Below are positions 33,117-41,997 of a stretch of DNA of 54,074 nucleotides, piece after piece (the stretch's first letter is position 1; every line of letters starts with the position of its first letter). The position numbers were made by a program, and so were the translations under genes. The stretch is from Candidatus Eisenbergiella intestinipullorum (GTDB lineage: Bacteria > Bacillota > Clostridia > Lachnospirales > Lachnospiraceae): contig DWWH01000072.1 in NCBI GenBank assembly GCA_019119815.1, positions 1 through 54,074 on the forward strand. The letters run 5' to 3'. The notes beneath the pieces are model-generated. The model was not told the DNA's origin. It worked only from the letters and a program-made list of their open reading frames with translations, and did no database searches.

Positions 33117-34688
33117 TCAGGAAGAAGCTGCCGGATCGGTCTGGGGAACGGTTCCTGTGACGCTGTCCTTCTGATAATATCTCGCCATGGAACGGTTTTT
33201 CCAGTCGGAAGGATCCGTGGAAATATCGCTGAAAAACAGCAGGTACGGCTGCGTCTGAAACAGCTCGAGCCGGACATCCGGATCGGAAGAAGAGCGCAGC
33301 GCTTCCGTCCGGGCCGCCGCTTCTTCCCCGTACCGGGCCGCTTCCCGACAGACCAGAGAATGTACGGCCGAGGTGGAGGTGAAGAAGTCCGGATCCACCT
33401 GAACATACAGAACGCTGATAAAGGCGGCCGCTGCCAGAACAGCGGCAAGGTACAGCTTTACGTTCCGGCGTTCCAGCACAGAGCCCGTACAGACGGCATC
33501 CGTGCGGACAGCATCCGCAGAATGGGCCTTTCCTGCCCGGCGGCAGAGCCATCCGGCGAGATAAAACAGGTTCCCCATGAGGAGGAGAAGAAGATCAAGA
33601 AAGATGATGTTAAAGATCCTTCCTCCTCCCACATCTCCGGTCGCATACAGACTGGGAGTGAACATGGCGGAAAGCAGGCAGAAGGAAAAGACCGGAACAA
33701 GCAGCGGGCAGGGGAAGGAAAAACGCCCGGCAGCCGTTTTCGCGGCCTCCAGGATAAAAGGGAGCAGGGCGAGAACAAACAGAAGCCAGGTCCAGTCAAA
33801 CCATAGCTCCGTGATATATTCGACGCAGTAATAAAAGGACAGCAGGATCGACTTCACCACGCCGGGGCGGTTCAGCATCTCCGCCTGCCGCACGGAATTC
33901 CCGGGAGCGAGGACGTTGAGAAAAAAGGCGGCGAAAAAAAGCGCCATCGGAACCGCCAGAAGCCCGGCCTCTTTTTTCTTCCGGAAAAACAGAAGAAGAA
34001 CGAATGCGGCCAGAAAAAGAACGGCGATGATCAACGCCGTAATGTAATTGCTTCCTCCCACGAAGACGGAGGCGAGGCAGATCAGAAGAAAACGCACTGC
34101 TCTTTTCAGCCCGGAACGGAAATAAGGCCTGCCGGAAGCGGAAGGACGTTCTGTGAGGTGACGGATCAGCATGCCGGCCAGAACCAGGGCGACGCTGTGA
34201 GGGATCATGTAGTGCGCGGCGCCGTTGAACCAGAAAAAAGCCTGGGTTTTGTCGATCATGCACTCCAGGGCAAAAGTCAGGTAGAGCATGGAAATGCACA
34301 GAAATATGCTGCGCCCGGTACGGACCGTTTTTCGCAGGACGACATGCAGAAAATACAGGGTGGAAGAGGACATGGCTCCGATCATGATCCAGGGGACCAG
34401 ACCGTAAAACCGCTCTCCCCATATGCCGGGCTGGAGCGCCATGACGAAAATGCTGGAAAAGGTTCCCTGCCAGCCGGACCAGCGCTCGATGACCGTCCGG
34501 ACAGCTCCGCCGAGAACGGCGAACACGCTGCGGCTCTCCAGCCAGGCAATATGGCTATATGCGCTGAAGCCAAAATCATCCGCACAGGGATAATCATAAC
34601 GGCTGATCAGAGCCACCGGAATAAGCCCTGCGATAAAAAGCAATACTAAAAAAACAGATACCTTCGTTGCAAATTTTCCTGATTTCAT
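33117..34688 (-). CDS. DUF6056-like polytopic membrane protein
   Basis: A 523-residue protein with about eleven membrane helices. After the first helix, the outer loop holds DYPCADDFGFSAY, with paired acids like those of GT-C sugar transferases, followed by WSGWQGTFSS and an FNGAAHYMIPH stretch. I associate this pattern with DUF6056, membrane proteins common in surface-polysaccharide loci. GT-C-type transferase activity is a reasonable guess but not shown. The C-terminal 110 residues are largely extracytoplasmic. It lies 237 bases upstream of the lipoprotein gene on the same strand and is divergent from the Wzx gene. Confidence 0.65.
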   Translation of the reverse strand: MKSGKFATKVSVFLVLLFIAGLIPVALISRYDYPCADDFGFSAYSHIAWLESRSVFAVLGGAVRTVIERWSGWQGTFSSIFVMALQPGIWGERFYGLVPWIMIGAMSSSTLYFLHVVLRKTVRTGRSIFLCISMLYLTFALECMIDKTQAFFWFNGAAHYMIPHSVALVLAGMLIRHLTERPSASGRPYFRSGLKRAVRFLLICLASVFVGGSNYITALIIAVLFLAAFVLLLFFRKKKEAGLLAVPMALFFAAFFLNVLAPGNSVRQAEMLNRPGVVKSILLSFYYCVEYITELWFDWTWLLFVLALLPFILEAAKTAAGRFSFPCPLLVPVFSFCLLSAMFTPSLYATGDVGGGRIFNIIFLDLLLLLMGNLFYLAGWLCRRAGKAHSADAVRTDAVCTGSVLERRNVKLYLAAVLAAAAFISVLYVQVDPDFFTSTSAVHSLVCREAARYGEEAAARTEALRSSSDPDVRLELFQTQPYLLFFSDISTDPSDWKNRSMARYYQKDSVTGTVPQTDPAASS

Positions 34689-34787
34689 ACCATATTCCTC
34701 TGCTGTCAGTATTATGCCCCCGAATCATAAATATAGCATAGATGCGGGATGAAATCCATGTCTTTTCAAAGAAAACGGCCTGCTCGG

Positions 34788-34816
34788 TTGAAGAACCGGG
34801 CTGTTTATGGTAAGAT
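34788..34816 (+). promoter_or_regulatory. Candidate extended -10 promoter of the second + strand block
   Basis: TTGAAG (34788-34793), a 17-base spacer and TAAGAT (34811-34816) with TGG directly before it. It lies 50 bases before the Wzx start in the 178-base divergent gap. No good matching promoter for the minus-strand gene was found in the same gap. Confidence 0.65.
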
Positions 34817-34866
34817 ACACATGAATATCGGGTAAAATTCTGGAAAAGATCAGAAAGAAGTCATAC

Positions 34867-36387
34867 ATGGGACGAGTGAAATACGCGGCCCGGAATATCC
34901 TGTTCGGCTATCTGAGCAATGCCGTGACGGGAGTCCTCGGGATCGCTTTACAGAAGATTTTTATCATAAAGCTGGGGGAGACCCTTCTTGGCGTCAACAG
35001 CACCTATACGAGTATTCTTTCCGTGCTTTCCCTGGCGGAGCTGGGACTGGGAACCGCGGTCAACTTCAGCCTGTACGGGCCGGTGGCCAGGGGAGATAAG
35101 GAAACGGTCAAGGCCTACATGCAGTTTTATAAAAAGGCCTATCGGGTGATCGCTCTGGTCATTGCCGTGGCCGGACTGGTGCTGGTTCCCTTCCTCCCGC
35201 ATCTGATCCGGGATCCGGCGGGGATCGACAGCAGCGCCGACCTTATCAATTATTATCTGATCTTTCTGTTCAATACGGTGAGCTCCTACTTTGTGGCCTA
35301 TAAGTACAGCCTGCCGAACGCGGAGCAGAAAAATTATATCCAGTCCAATGTCCTGACGCTCACCAAGATCGCGACGGTGCTGACCCAGATCGCGCTCCTT
35401 CTGCTCGTGCCTGATTTTTATCTGTACCTGCTGGCCGCCGCTGCGATCGAGCTGATCCAGAAGATTTTTGCGAATGCGTATCTGAACCGGAAATACCCGC
35501 TGCTGAAGGAAAAAAATGTGAGAAAGCTGACGCCGGCGGAGCTTTCCGACATCAGAAAAAAAACGGGAGCGCTGGTCTGCCACAAGGTGGGAGATGCCGC
35601 AAGGCTCCAGACGGATTCCATCATCATCACGGGCTTCATCAATGTCGCCATGTCCGGCTATGTGGACAACTATAATAAGGTGATAAACCTGATCGGCAAT
35701 TTTGTGAATGTGATCTTCAATTCCGTGATTTCCAGCTTCGGCAATCTGATTGCCACGGAATCCGGGGAGAAGCAGTATGAGATGTTCCGTGTGTACCGCT
35801 TTTTCGCTTCATGGATATATGGCTATTCGGCCGTCGGCTTCTTTCTCCTGCTGACGCCGTTTATCTCCTGGTACTATGGAGACCGGTTTGCCCTGCCGGC
35901 GGCGGTGGTGGGGGCGATCCTGATCGACTTCTACTTTAAGGGAGAAAGAGTGGTCCTTTCCAATTATAAGACCGCGGCGGGCGTGTTTGAACAGGACAAG
36001 TTCCTGCCGCTTGTCCAGGGAGCGGTGAATCTGGTGCTTTCCATCGTGCTGGTCCGGCATATCGGGCTGCTCGGCGTCTACATCGGGACCATTATCTCCG
36101 GGCTGATCGCCAATGTGATCCGGCCCGTCATCATCTACCGTGCCTGCTTTGACAGGAAAGCGGACAGCTATTTTTATGATGCCTTCCGCTATATCGGCGT
36201 TTCCATCCTGGCTCTCGCCATATGCGTGATTGCCGGAAACGTCCTGCTTTCCACCGTAAACCTGCTTCGCATGATCGGCATGGCAATCATCGTTACGGTG
36301 GTATATAACGGAATTTTCCTTCTGTTTTTCGGAAGGACCTTTGAATTCAGATATTTGTATGGAATATTCAGAAAAAGACTGCGGTAA
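34867..36387 (+). CDS. Wzx-like polysaccharide flippase
   Basis: A 506-residue integral membrane protein with about twelve to fourteen helices. The N terminus KYAARNILFGYLSNAVTG and the first loops LGVNSTYTSILSVLSLAELGLG are typical of the MOP-superfamily flippases of Gram-positive EPS loci. It should move undecaprenyl-linked repeat units across the membrane for Wzy polymerisation. The ribosome site (AGAAAG) is weak. It is the first gene after the promoter at 34788-34816 and is followed by a 107-base AT-rich spacer before the GT26-GT4 fusion. It is the only Wzx in the window, beside two Wzy candidates. Confidence 0.88.
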   Translation: MGRVKYAARNILFGYLSNAVTGVLGIALQKIFIIKLGETLLGVNSTYTSILSVLSLAELGLGTAVNFSLYGPVARGDKETVKAYMQFYKKAYRVIALVIAVAGLVLVPFLPHLIRDPAGIDSSADLINYYLIFLFNTVSSYFVAYKYSLPNAEQKNYIQSNVLTLTKIATVLTQIALLLLVPDFYLYLLAAAAIELIQKIFANAYLNRKYPLLKEKNVRKLTPAELSDIRKKTGALVCHKVGDAARLQTDSIIITGFINVAMSGYVDNYNKVINLIGNFVNVIFNSVISSFGNLIATESGEKQYEMFRVYRFFASWIYGYSAVGFFLLLTPFISWYYGDRFALPAAVVGAILIDFYFKGERVVLSNYKTAAGVFEQDKFLPLVQGAVNLVLSIVLVRHIGLLGVYIGTIISGLIANVIRPVIIYRACFDRKADSYFYDAFRYIGVSILALAICVIAGNVLLSTVNLLRMIGMAIIVTVVYNGIFLLFFGRTFEFRYLYGIFRKRLR

Positions 36388-36396
36388 TCGGGGGGA

Positions 36397-36423
36397 CAGA
36401 TCAATTACTGTAATAATTGTCTG
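36397..36423. other. Dyad in the AT-rich spacer before the GT26-GT4 fusion
   Basis: CAGA-CAATTA (36397-36407, with T36401 bulged) pairs with TAATTG-TCTG (36414-36423) around CTGTAA. It sits in a spacer (36388-36494) unlike its GC-rich surroundings. The spacer may hold a promoter or a processing site; no convincing -35/-10 pair with normal spacing was found. Confidence 0.45.
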
Positions 36424-36494
36424 AAAAGACGAAAAAGTCTGAAGCTTTATAAAAAAGACAAAAAATTTTGAAAAGTATGGAAAAAGAGAATCAC

Positions 36495-38408
36495 ATGACA
36501 GAACAGTTAAAGTATTACAGCATCCTGGGGACAAAGATCAACGTTACGGATATGGAAAAGACGGTGCGCTATATCGAAGAGCACCTGGAAGAGCTGAAGG
36601 GCCATTACATCTGTGTGTCCAACGTTCACACGACGGTAACGGCCTACCGGGACCCGCAGTACCGCGCGGTTCAGAACGGCGCGGTCATGAACATTCCGGA
36701 TGGAAAGCCGCTTTCCATCGTCCAGCGCGCAGGGGGAGAGCGGGAAGCCGGGCGGGTGCCCGGCCCGGATCTGATGCCGGAAATCTTCCGCCTTTCGGAA
36801 GAAAAGGGGTACCGGCACTATTTTTACGGCAGTACGCAAAAAACGCTGGACGCGCTGCAAAAAAGACTGTCCGAGCAGTACCCGGCCATGAATATCGTAG
36901 GTATGTACTCGCCGCCGTTCCGGCCCATGACGGAGGAGGAGGACCGGGAGGCCGTGGAGAGGATCAATGCGGCGAAGCCGGATTTCATCTGGGTCGGCCT
37001 GGGAGCTCCGAAGCAGGAAAAATGGATGGCGGATCACGACGGAAGAGTCTGCGGCGTCATGCTCGGCGTGGGGGCCGGCTTTGACTTCCATGCGGGCACG
37101 GTGAAGCGGGCGCCCAAATGGATGCAGGAGATCTGCATGGAGTGGCTGTACCGGATCGGACAGGATCCGAAGCGCCTTTTGATCCGCTATCTGGATACCA
37201 ATTTTTCCTTCGTATTCGACCTGATCAGGGAAGGCATGAAGAAAGAAAAGGGGATCGATGCGGCAAACCATAAGAAGTCCCTGAAGGTCGCCATGATCGG
37301 CCATAAGCGGATCCCCTCCAGAGAAGGCGGCGTGGAGATTGTGGTGGATGAGCTTTCCACCAGACTGGTGAAGCTGGGATGCAGGGTGGATGCGTATAAC
37401 CGGTATGGGAGGCATACGGCGGGAAAGAAATACACCCAGTACAAAGGAAAGGAATATCACGGGATCCGCCTGATCACCATTCCCACGTTTCGAAACGGAA
37501 AGCTGAATGCCATCGTCTATTCGGTGCTTGCCGCTTTCCGCGCGCTGTTCGGAGGATATGACGTCATTCATTTTCATGCAGAGGGGCCCTGCATCATGTG
37601 CTGGCTTCCGAAGCTGTTCGGAATCCGGACCATCGCGACCATCCACGGCCTGGACTGGCAGCGGTCAAAATGGGGAAATTTTGCGACGAAGGTGCTGAAG
37701 GCCGGGGAAAAAATGGCCGTACGGCATGCGGATGAAGTGATCGTCCTTTCCCGGAATATGCAGGATTATTTTCAGAACGTCTACGGGAGGGCTACCCGTT
37801 TTATCCCGAACGGGATAAAACGGCCGGTTCTTTATGCCCCGGAAGAGATCCGGGGAAAATACGGCCTTGAAAAAGACGGCTATATCCTGTTTGTTGCCAG
37901 GATCGTTCCGGAGAAGGGACTGCATTATCTGATCGAGGCATATCAGCAGCTGAAAACGGAGAAACGTCTGGTGATCGCCGGCGGAAACAGCCACTCGCAG
38001 GCGTATATGGACGAAGTAACGGCCATGGCCCAAAAAGACCCCAGGATCCTGATGACAGGCTTTGTGGCAGGAAGGGTGCTGGAGGAGCTGTATTCCAACG
38101 CCTGCTTTTTTGTACTTCCCAGCGATGTGGAAGGAATGGCGGTAAGCCTGCTGGAGGCAATGAGCTATGGAAACTGCTGCCTGATAAGCGATATTGAGGA
38201 AAATGTGGAGGTCGTAGAGGACCATGCCGTCTCTTTCCGGAAAGGCGATGTGAAGCAGCTTCGGGAGAAAATGGAATATCTGCTGGACCATCCGGAGGTC
38301 AGACGAAGCTATCAAAAACAGGCGGCCGATTATATCTGCGGAAAATACGACTGGGATGATGTGGCAGAACAGACGCTGAGGCTGTACGAGGAGGGGATAA
38401 AAGGCTGA
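36495..38408 (+). CDS. Fused GT26 (WecG/TagA/CpsF) - GT4 (DUF1972 type) glycosyltransferase
   Basis: A 637-residue two-domain enzyme. Residues about 5-245 are a GT26 domain: GTKINVTDMEKTV, NIPDGKPL (likely catalytic Asp), GLGAPKQEKWM and VGAGFDFHAGTVKRAP. A short linker leads at about 260 to a GT4 domain: VAMIGHKRIPSREGGVE (the DUF1972 opening, as in WchF-type rhamnosyltransferases), FVARIVPEKGLHYLIEA and the EX7E pair E546 and E554. GT26 enzymes usually add the second sugar to a lipid-linked first sugar, and WchF-like enzymes act next, so the fusion probably couples two successive steps at the membrane. TTG 36468 and ATG 36477 are possible starts; ATG 36495 begins the conserved part. Confidence 0.88.
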   Translation: MTEQLKYYSILGTKINVTDMEKTVRYIEEHLEELKGHYICVSNVHTTVTAYRDPQYRAVQNGAVMNIPDGKPLSIVQRAGGEREAGRVPGPDLMPEIFRLSEEKGYRHYFYGSTQKTLDALQKRLSEQYPAMNIVGMYSPPFRPMTEEEDREAVERINAAKPDFIWVGLGAPKQEKWMADHDGRVCGVMLGVGAGFDFHAGTVKRAPKWMQEICMEWLYRIGQDPKRLLIRYLDTNFSFVFDLIREGMKKEKGIDAANHKKSLKVAMIGHKRIPSREGGVEIVVDELSTRLVKLGCRVDAYNRYGRHTAGKKYTQYKGKEYHGIRLITIPTFRNGKLNAIVYSVLAAFRALFGGYDVIHFHAEGPCIMCWLPKLFGIRTIATIHGLDWQRSKWGNFATKVLKAGEKMAVRHADEVIVLSRNMQDYFQNVYGRATRFIPNGIKRPVLYAPEEIRGKYGLEKDGYILFVARIVPEKGLHYLIEAYQQLKTEKRLVIAGGNSHSQAYMDEVTAMAQKDPRILMTGFVAGRVLEELYSNACFFVLPSDVEGMAVSLLEAMSYGNCCLISDIEENVEVVEDHAVSFRKGDVKQLREKMEYLLDHPEVRRSYQKQAADYICGKYDWDDVAEQTLRLYEEGIKG

Positions 38409-38424
38409 AAAATGCGTTTCCTCA

Positions 38425-38452
38425 GCAACGCTTCGGCCTGGAGGTAAAGATG
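38425..38452 (+). promoter_or_regulatory. Recurrent ribosome-site leader cassette, copy B
   Basis: This 28-base stretch matches the one before the ABC transporter (5336-5363) at 25 positions: GCAACGCTTCG, two variable positions, TGGAGGTAAA, start. Its GGAGG at 38440-38444 sets ATG 38450. Confidence 0.7.
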
Positions 38453-39682
38453 AAGGTACTGATCGTCAACAAGTTTCTTTATCCGAACGGAGGATCGGAG
38501 ACTTATATTTTTAAGATCGGGAAATGGCTGGCTGGAAACGGCCATGAGGTGCAGTACTTCGGCATGGAACACGAAGGGCGCATCGTTGGAAACCGCGTGG
38601 AAAGCTATACCTCAAATATGGATTTCCATACGGGAAAGCTGGAAAAGCTCCTGTATCCCCTGAAGATCATTTATTCCCTGGAAGCGAGGAGGAAGCTGCG
38701 CCCTGTGCTTCAGGACTTTGATCCTGACGTGATCCATCTGAACAATTTCAATTTTCAGCTCACCCCTTCCATCCTTTATGAGATCAGAAACCATGAAAGA
38801 AAAACCGGAAAGAAGATCCGGATCGTTTATACGGCGCATGATTACCAGCTGGTCTGCCCGAACCATCTGCTTCTGCGGCCGCGGGAGTATGAACCCTGTG
38901 AACGCTGTCTGCACAACGGCTTTGGAGAGTGCATCCGCGGAAGGTGCATCCATGGTTCTCTGGCAAAGAGTCTGCTCGGCTGTCTGGAGGGAATGCTGTA
39001 CAAAGGGCTGCATGCCTATCGGAAGCTGGATGCCGTGATCTGTCCCAGCCGTTTTCTGAGGGACCGCCTGGCCTCCCATGAGGACCTGAGGGACAAGCTT
39101 CTTGTCATGCACAATTTTGTGGACCCCATAGAGACGGAGGGAGATCTGCGGGACGATGCGGCAGGAAGCTATGTGCTCTATTTCGGACGTTTCTGCAGGG
39201 AAAAGGGAGTCGATACGCTGCTTCGGGTATGCCGCAGCCTTCCGGATATTCCCTTTATCTTTGCGGGAAGCGGTCCGATGGAAGAGGAAGTAAATGCGGC
39301 AGGAAATGTGGAAAACCGGGGGTTTGTGTCCGGAGAAGCGCTCTGCCGTCTGATCACGGAGGCGGCCTTCTGCATCGTGCCTTCCGAGTGGTATGAAAAC
39401 TGTCCCTTCAGCGTGATGGAAAGCCAGATCTACGGAACCCCGGTGCTGGCTTCTTCCATCGGCGGAATACCGGAGCTGGTGAAGGACGGGGAAACCGGCG
39501 AGCTGTTTGCACCGGGAGATGCGGATGAACTGAGAGAGAAAACAGACCGGCTGTGGAGGGACAGAGACCGGCTGGAAAAGTACAGGCAGAACTGCCGCAG
39601 CGTTCGGTTTGATACGACGCAGGAGTACTGCGAAAAGCTGATGGAGGTATATGAACATGGCAGAGCGGCTGCGGAGCAATAA
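38450..39682 (+). CDS. GT4-family glycosyltransferase with Cys-rich insert
   Basis: A 410-residue GT-B enzyme. NKFLYPNGGSETYIF opens the acceptor domain; the donor domain has LYFGRFCREKGVDTLL and the EX7E pair in EWYENCPFSVMES. Between strands of the first domain is a Cys-rich stretch (CPNHLLL..CERCLHNGFGECIRGRC), five Cys within about 40 residues, seen in a GT4 subfamily and possibly structural or metal-binding. ATG 38450 follows GGAGG. Its end overlaps the next gene by 26 bases. Confidence 0.88.
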   Translation: MKVLIVNKFLYPNGGSETYIFKIGKWLAGNGHEVQYFGMEHEGRIVGNRVESYTSNMDFHTGKLEKLLYPLKIIYSLEARRKLRPVLQDFDPDVIHLNNFNFQLTPSILYEIRNHERKTGKKIRIVYTAHDYQLVCPNHLLLRPREYEPCERCLHNGFGECIRGRCIHGSLAKSLLGCLEGMLYKGLHAYRKLDAVICPSRFLRDRLASHEDLRDKLLVMHNFVDPIETEGDLRDDAAGSYVLYFGRFCREKGVDTLLRVCRSLPDIPFIFAGSGPMEEEVNAAGNVENRGFVSGEALCRLITEAAFCIVPSEWYENCPFSVMESQIYGTPVLASSIGGIPELVKDGETGELFAPGDADELREKTDRLWRDRDRLEKYRQNCRSVRFDTTQEYCEKLMEVYEHGRAAAEQ

Positions 39683-41969
39683 GAAAATATGGCTGGCGAT
39701 CGCGGCTCTGGAAATCCTGCTGATATGTCTGGCCGGTTTCCTTTACAGCAGAAGGGAGCCGGTGGAGCTTTCCTTTACGCAGGATGATCTCTTTTATGAA
39801 TCGGGAGAACGAGGCGCCTATCTGGACAGAAGCGTCAGCAGCGCCTACATTGCGACGGAGGTGTTTACGCTTCCGAAGGGACTGTATACGCTGAGAGTCA
39901 GCTACCAGTATTCCGGACCGGTTAAAATTTTTGCTGCATACACGGATGAGCGCTATAACTACAATGCGAGCGGAGACATTACGGCCACAGTACGAAACGG
40001 AAGCATCTGTGATTTTGCCGTCACATCTTCTGAACGCCCTATGCAGATCAGAGGAAGACTGCAGCAAGATGCGGACGACAGCGCTTATCTCCTGATCACG
40101 GGGATCGAGATCACGGATTCTCCGCTCGCTCTCCGGAATTTTGTGTTCCGTCTGTTTCTTCTCTTACTTCTGATCGATCTTGCGGCTCTGACCGTTCTCT
40201 TCTGGAAACGCCTGCGTCTGCTGCCGGCATTGGCAGGAGAAGGAGGAAGGATCGGAAGAACCCTCGCCGTGCTGATATTCGTTTCCAGCATCCCGCTCAT
40301 GACAGGCTATCTGCTGGACGGGCATGATCTTCCGTTTCACCTGATGCGGATCGAAGGGGTGAAAGCGGGACTGCAGGCAGGTGCCTTTCCGGTACGGATC
40401 CAGCCGAACTGGCTGAACGGGCATGGATATGCGGCGTCCATTTTTTACGGAGATCTGCTTCTGTATATTCCCGCGGTACTGCGGATGTTCGGCGTATCCA
40501 TACAGGCCTCTTATAACTTCTATGTCCTGCTGATCAATACGGCGACGGTATTTCTGGCTTATTTCTGCTTTTCCAGGATGAGCGCGCCGAAGGCAGGCCT
40601 CGTTGCGGCCGCTCTGTATACGCTGAATATTTACCGCCTGACCTGTATCTATACCAGATCGGCTGTGGGGGAATATTCCGCCATGGTGTTTCTTCCTCTG
40701 GTCCTGTACGGATTATGGAAGGTTTATATGCTGCCGGAGGATTCCAGGGAACACAAAAATAGCTGGATCACGATCGCGGCAGGCTATACGGGGCTGATCG
40801 TTACCCACATGATCTCATGTGAGATGGCTGCCCTGTTCACGGCCCTCGCCTGCCTGCTTCTCTGGAAGAAGACTTTCCGGCTCAGGAATTTCAGGGTATT
40901 ATTTACTTCCGTAGCCGTTATGGTGCTGCTGAACCTGTGGTTTCTGGTACCCTTTGCGGATTATATGGCAAACGGCGTATATAACCTGAACAGCCCGGAT
41001 GCTTATACGGAATACCGCCTGGATGAGAGAACGACCTTTCCGGCGCAGCTTTTTATGACCGAGTATGCAGAGACGGAAGGCGCCTATTCTTTTTCGAGAG
41101 GAACGGTGGAGGAAATGCCTCAGACCATAGGCGCAGCATTTCTGCTGCTTGGGATCGTCTGGTTTGTGGTGCGCCTGGGAAAGAAGGAGGAAAATGAAAG
41201 AGACAGGAGGGAGGAAGGAATATGTCTGACGTTCGGACTTCTCAGTCTGCTTTTTACGACCTTTCTTCTTCCCTATACTCCTTTGGCCCGGATTTTTCCC
41301 TTCCTGGAATTCCCGGAAAGAAGCATTCAGTATCCCTGGCGCTTCCTGAGTATGGCAGGTGTGTTTTTCTGCTGGTTTGCGGCTATCTTCTTTAAGAAAA
41401 GCTGGCTGGACGGAGCGAAGAAGCAGTGGATGGCGGGGGCGCTCCTTCTGGTGGCATTTTGGCAGGGCCTTTCCTATATGAGCGGCGTATTGAATGAAAC
41501 ATCACCCTTTTTTATCTATCAGGAGGGAAATCTGACGTCGATGGAAGTGAGTAATGCTGAATACCTGCCTTATGGAAGCGATGTGAACGATTATGTGCCC
41601 ATGCCGACCTATGATCCCGGGGTTCTGCAGGTATCTGCCTGGAACAGCGCTGAGGACGGCGTACATGTGACGCTGGCCAATCTCACCGGGCAGGAGCAGA
41701 AGATAGAAGTGCCGCTGGTATATTATAAAGGGTATCATGCGTGGGCGGACGGAGAGGAACTGGCAACGGAGCCGGGAACATCATCGAGGATCACTGTGCG
41801 GATCCCTTCCGGATTTGAAGGGGAGATTCTGGTTGGTTTCCGGGAACCCTGGTACTGGAGGATCTGCGAAGCGGTTTCGCTTCTCATGCTGCTTGGGATC
41901 GTGGTTCGTCTGGGAAAGGAATATGGATGGGCCGAGAGGATAGGAAGAAGAAAGGGAAGACAGGGATAA
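39657..41969 (+). CDS. PTPS-related-domain membrane protein (YfhO/GT-C-like)
   Basis: A 770-residue polytopic protein. A first helix (12-30) is followed by an extracytoplasmic beta-rich domain of about 120 residues, then about ten helices. DGHDLPFHLMRI gives the acidic outer loop typical of GT-C enzymes, and YTLNIYRLTCIYTRSAVGEYSAMVFLPLVL matches the PTPS-related membrane domain. A C-terminal beta-rich domain and last helix follow. It probably moves a sugar from a polyprenyl-phosphate donor outside the cell. ATG 39657 has GGAGG 9 bases ahead; ATG 39651 is closer to it. It overlaps the GT4 gene. Confidence 0.8.
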   Translation: MAERLRSNKKIWLAIAALEILLICLAGFLYSRREPVELSFTQDDLFYESGERGAYLDRSVSSAYIATEVFTLPKGLYTLRVSYQYSGPVKIFAAYTDERYNYNASGDITATVRNGSICDFAVTSSERPMQIRGRLQQDADDSAYLLITGIEITDSPLALRNFVFRLFLLLLLIDLAALTVLFWKRLRLLPALAGEGGRIGRTLAVLIFVSSIPLMTGYLLDGHDLPFHLMRIEGVKAGLQAGAFPVRIQPNWLNGHGYAASIFYGDLLLYIPAVLRMFGVSIQASYNFYVLLINTATVFLAYFCFSRMSAPKAGLVAAALYTLNIYRLTCIYTRSAVGEYSAMVFLPLVLYGLWKVYMLPEDSREHKNSWITIAAGYTGLIVTHMISCEMAALFTALACLLLWKKTFRLRNFRVLFTSVAVMVLLNLWFLVPFADYMANGVYNLNSPDAYTEYRLDERTTFPAQLFMTEYAETEGAYSFSRGTVEEMPQTIGAAFLLLGIVWFVVRLGKKEENERDRREEGICLTFGLLSLLFTTFLLPYTPLARIFPFLEFPERSIQYPWRFLSMAGVFFCWFAAIFFKKSWLDGAKKQWMAGALLLVAFWQGLSYMSGVLNETSPFFIYQEGNLTSMEVSNAEYLPYGSDVNDYVPMPTYDPGVLQVSAWNSAEDGVHVTLANLTGQEQKIEVPLVYYKGYHAWADGEELATEPGTSSRITVRIPSGFEGEILVGFREPWYWRICEAVSLLMLLGIVVRLGKEYGWAERIGRRKGRQG

Positions 41970-41997
41970 AGTTGAAAAGTACAGTGGAGGAAAGGAA

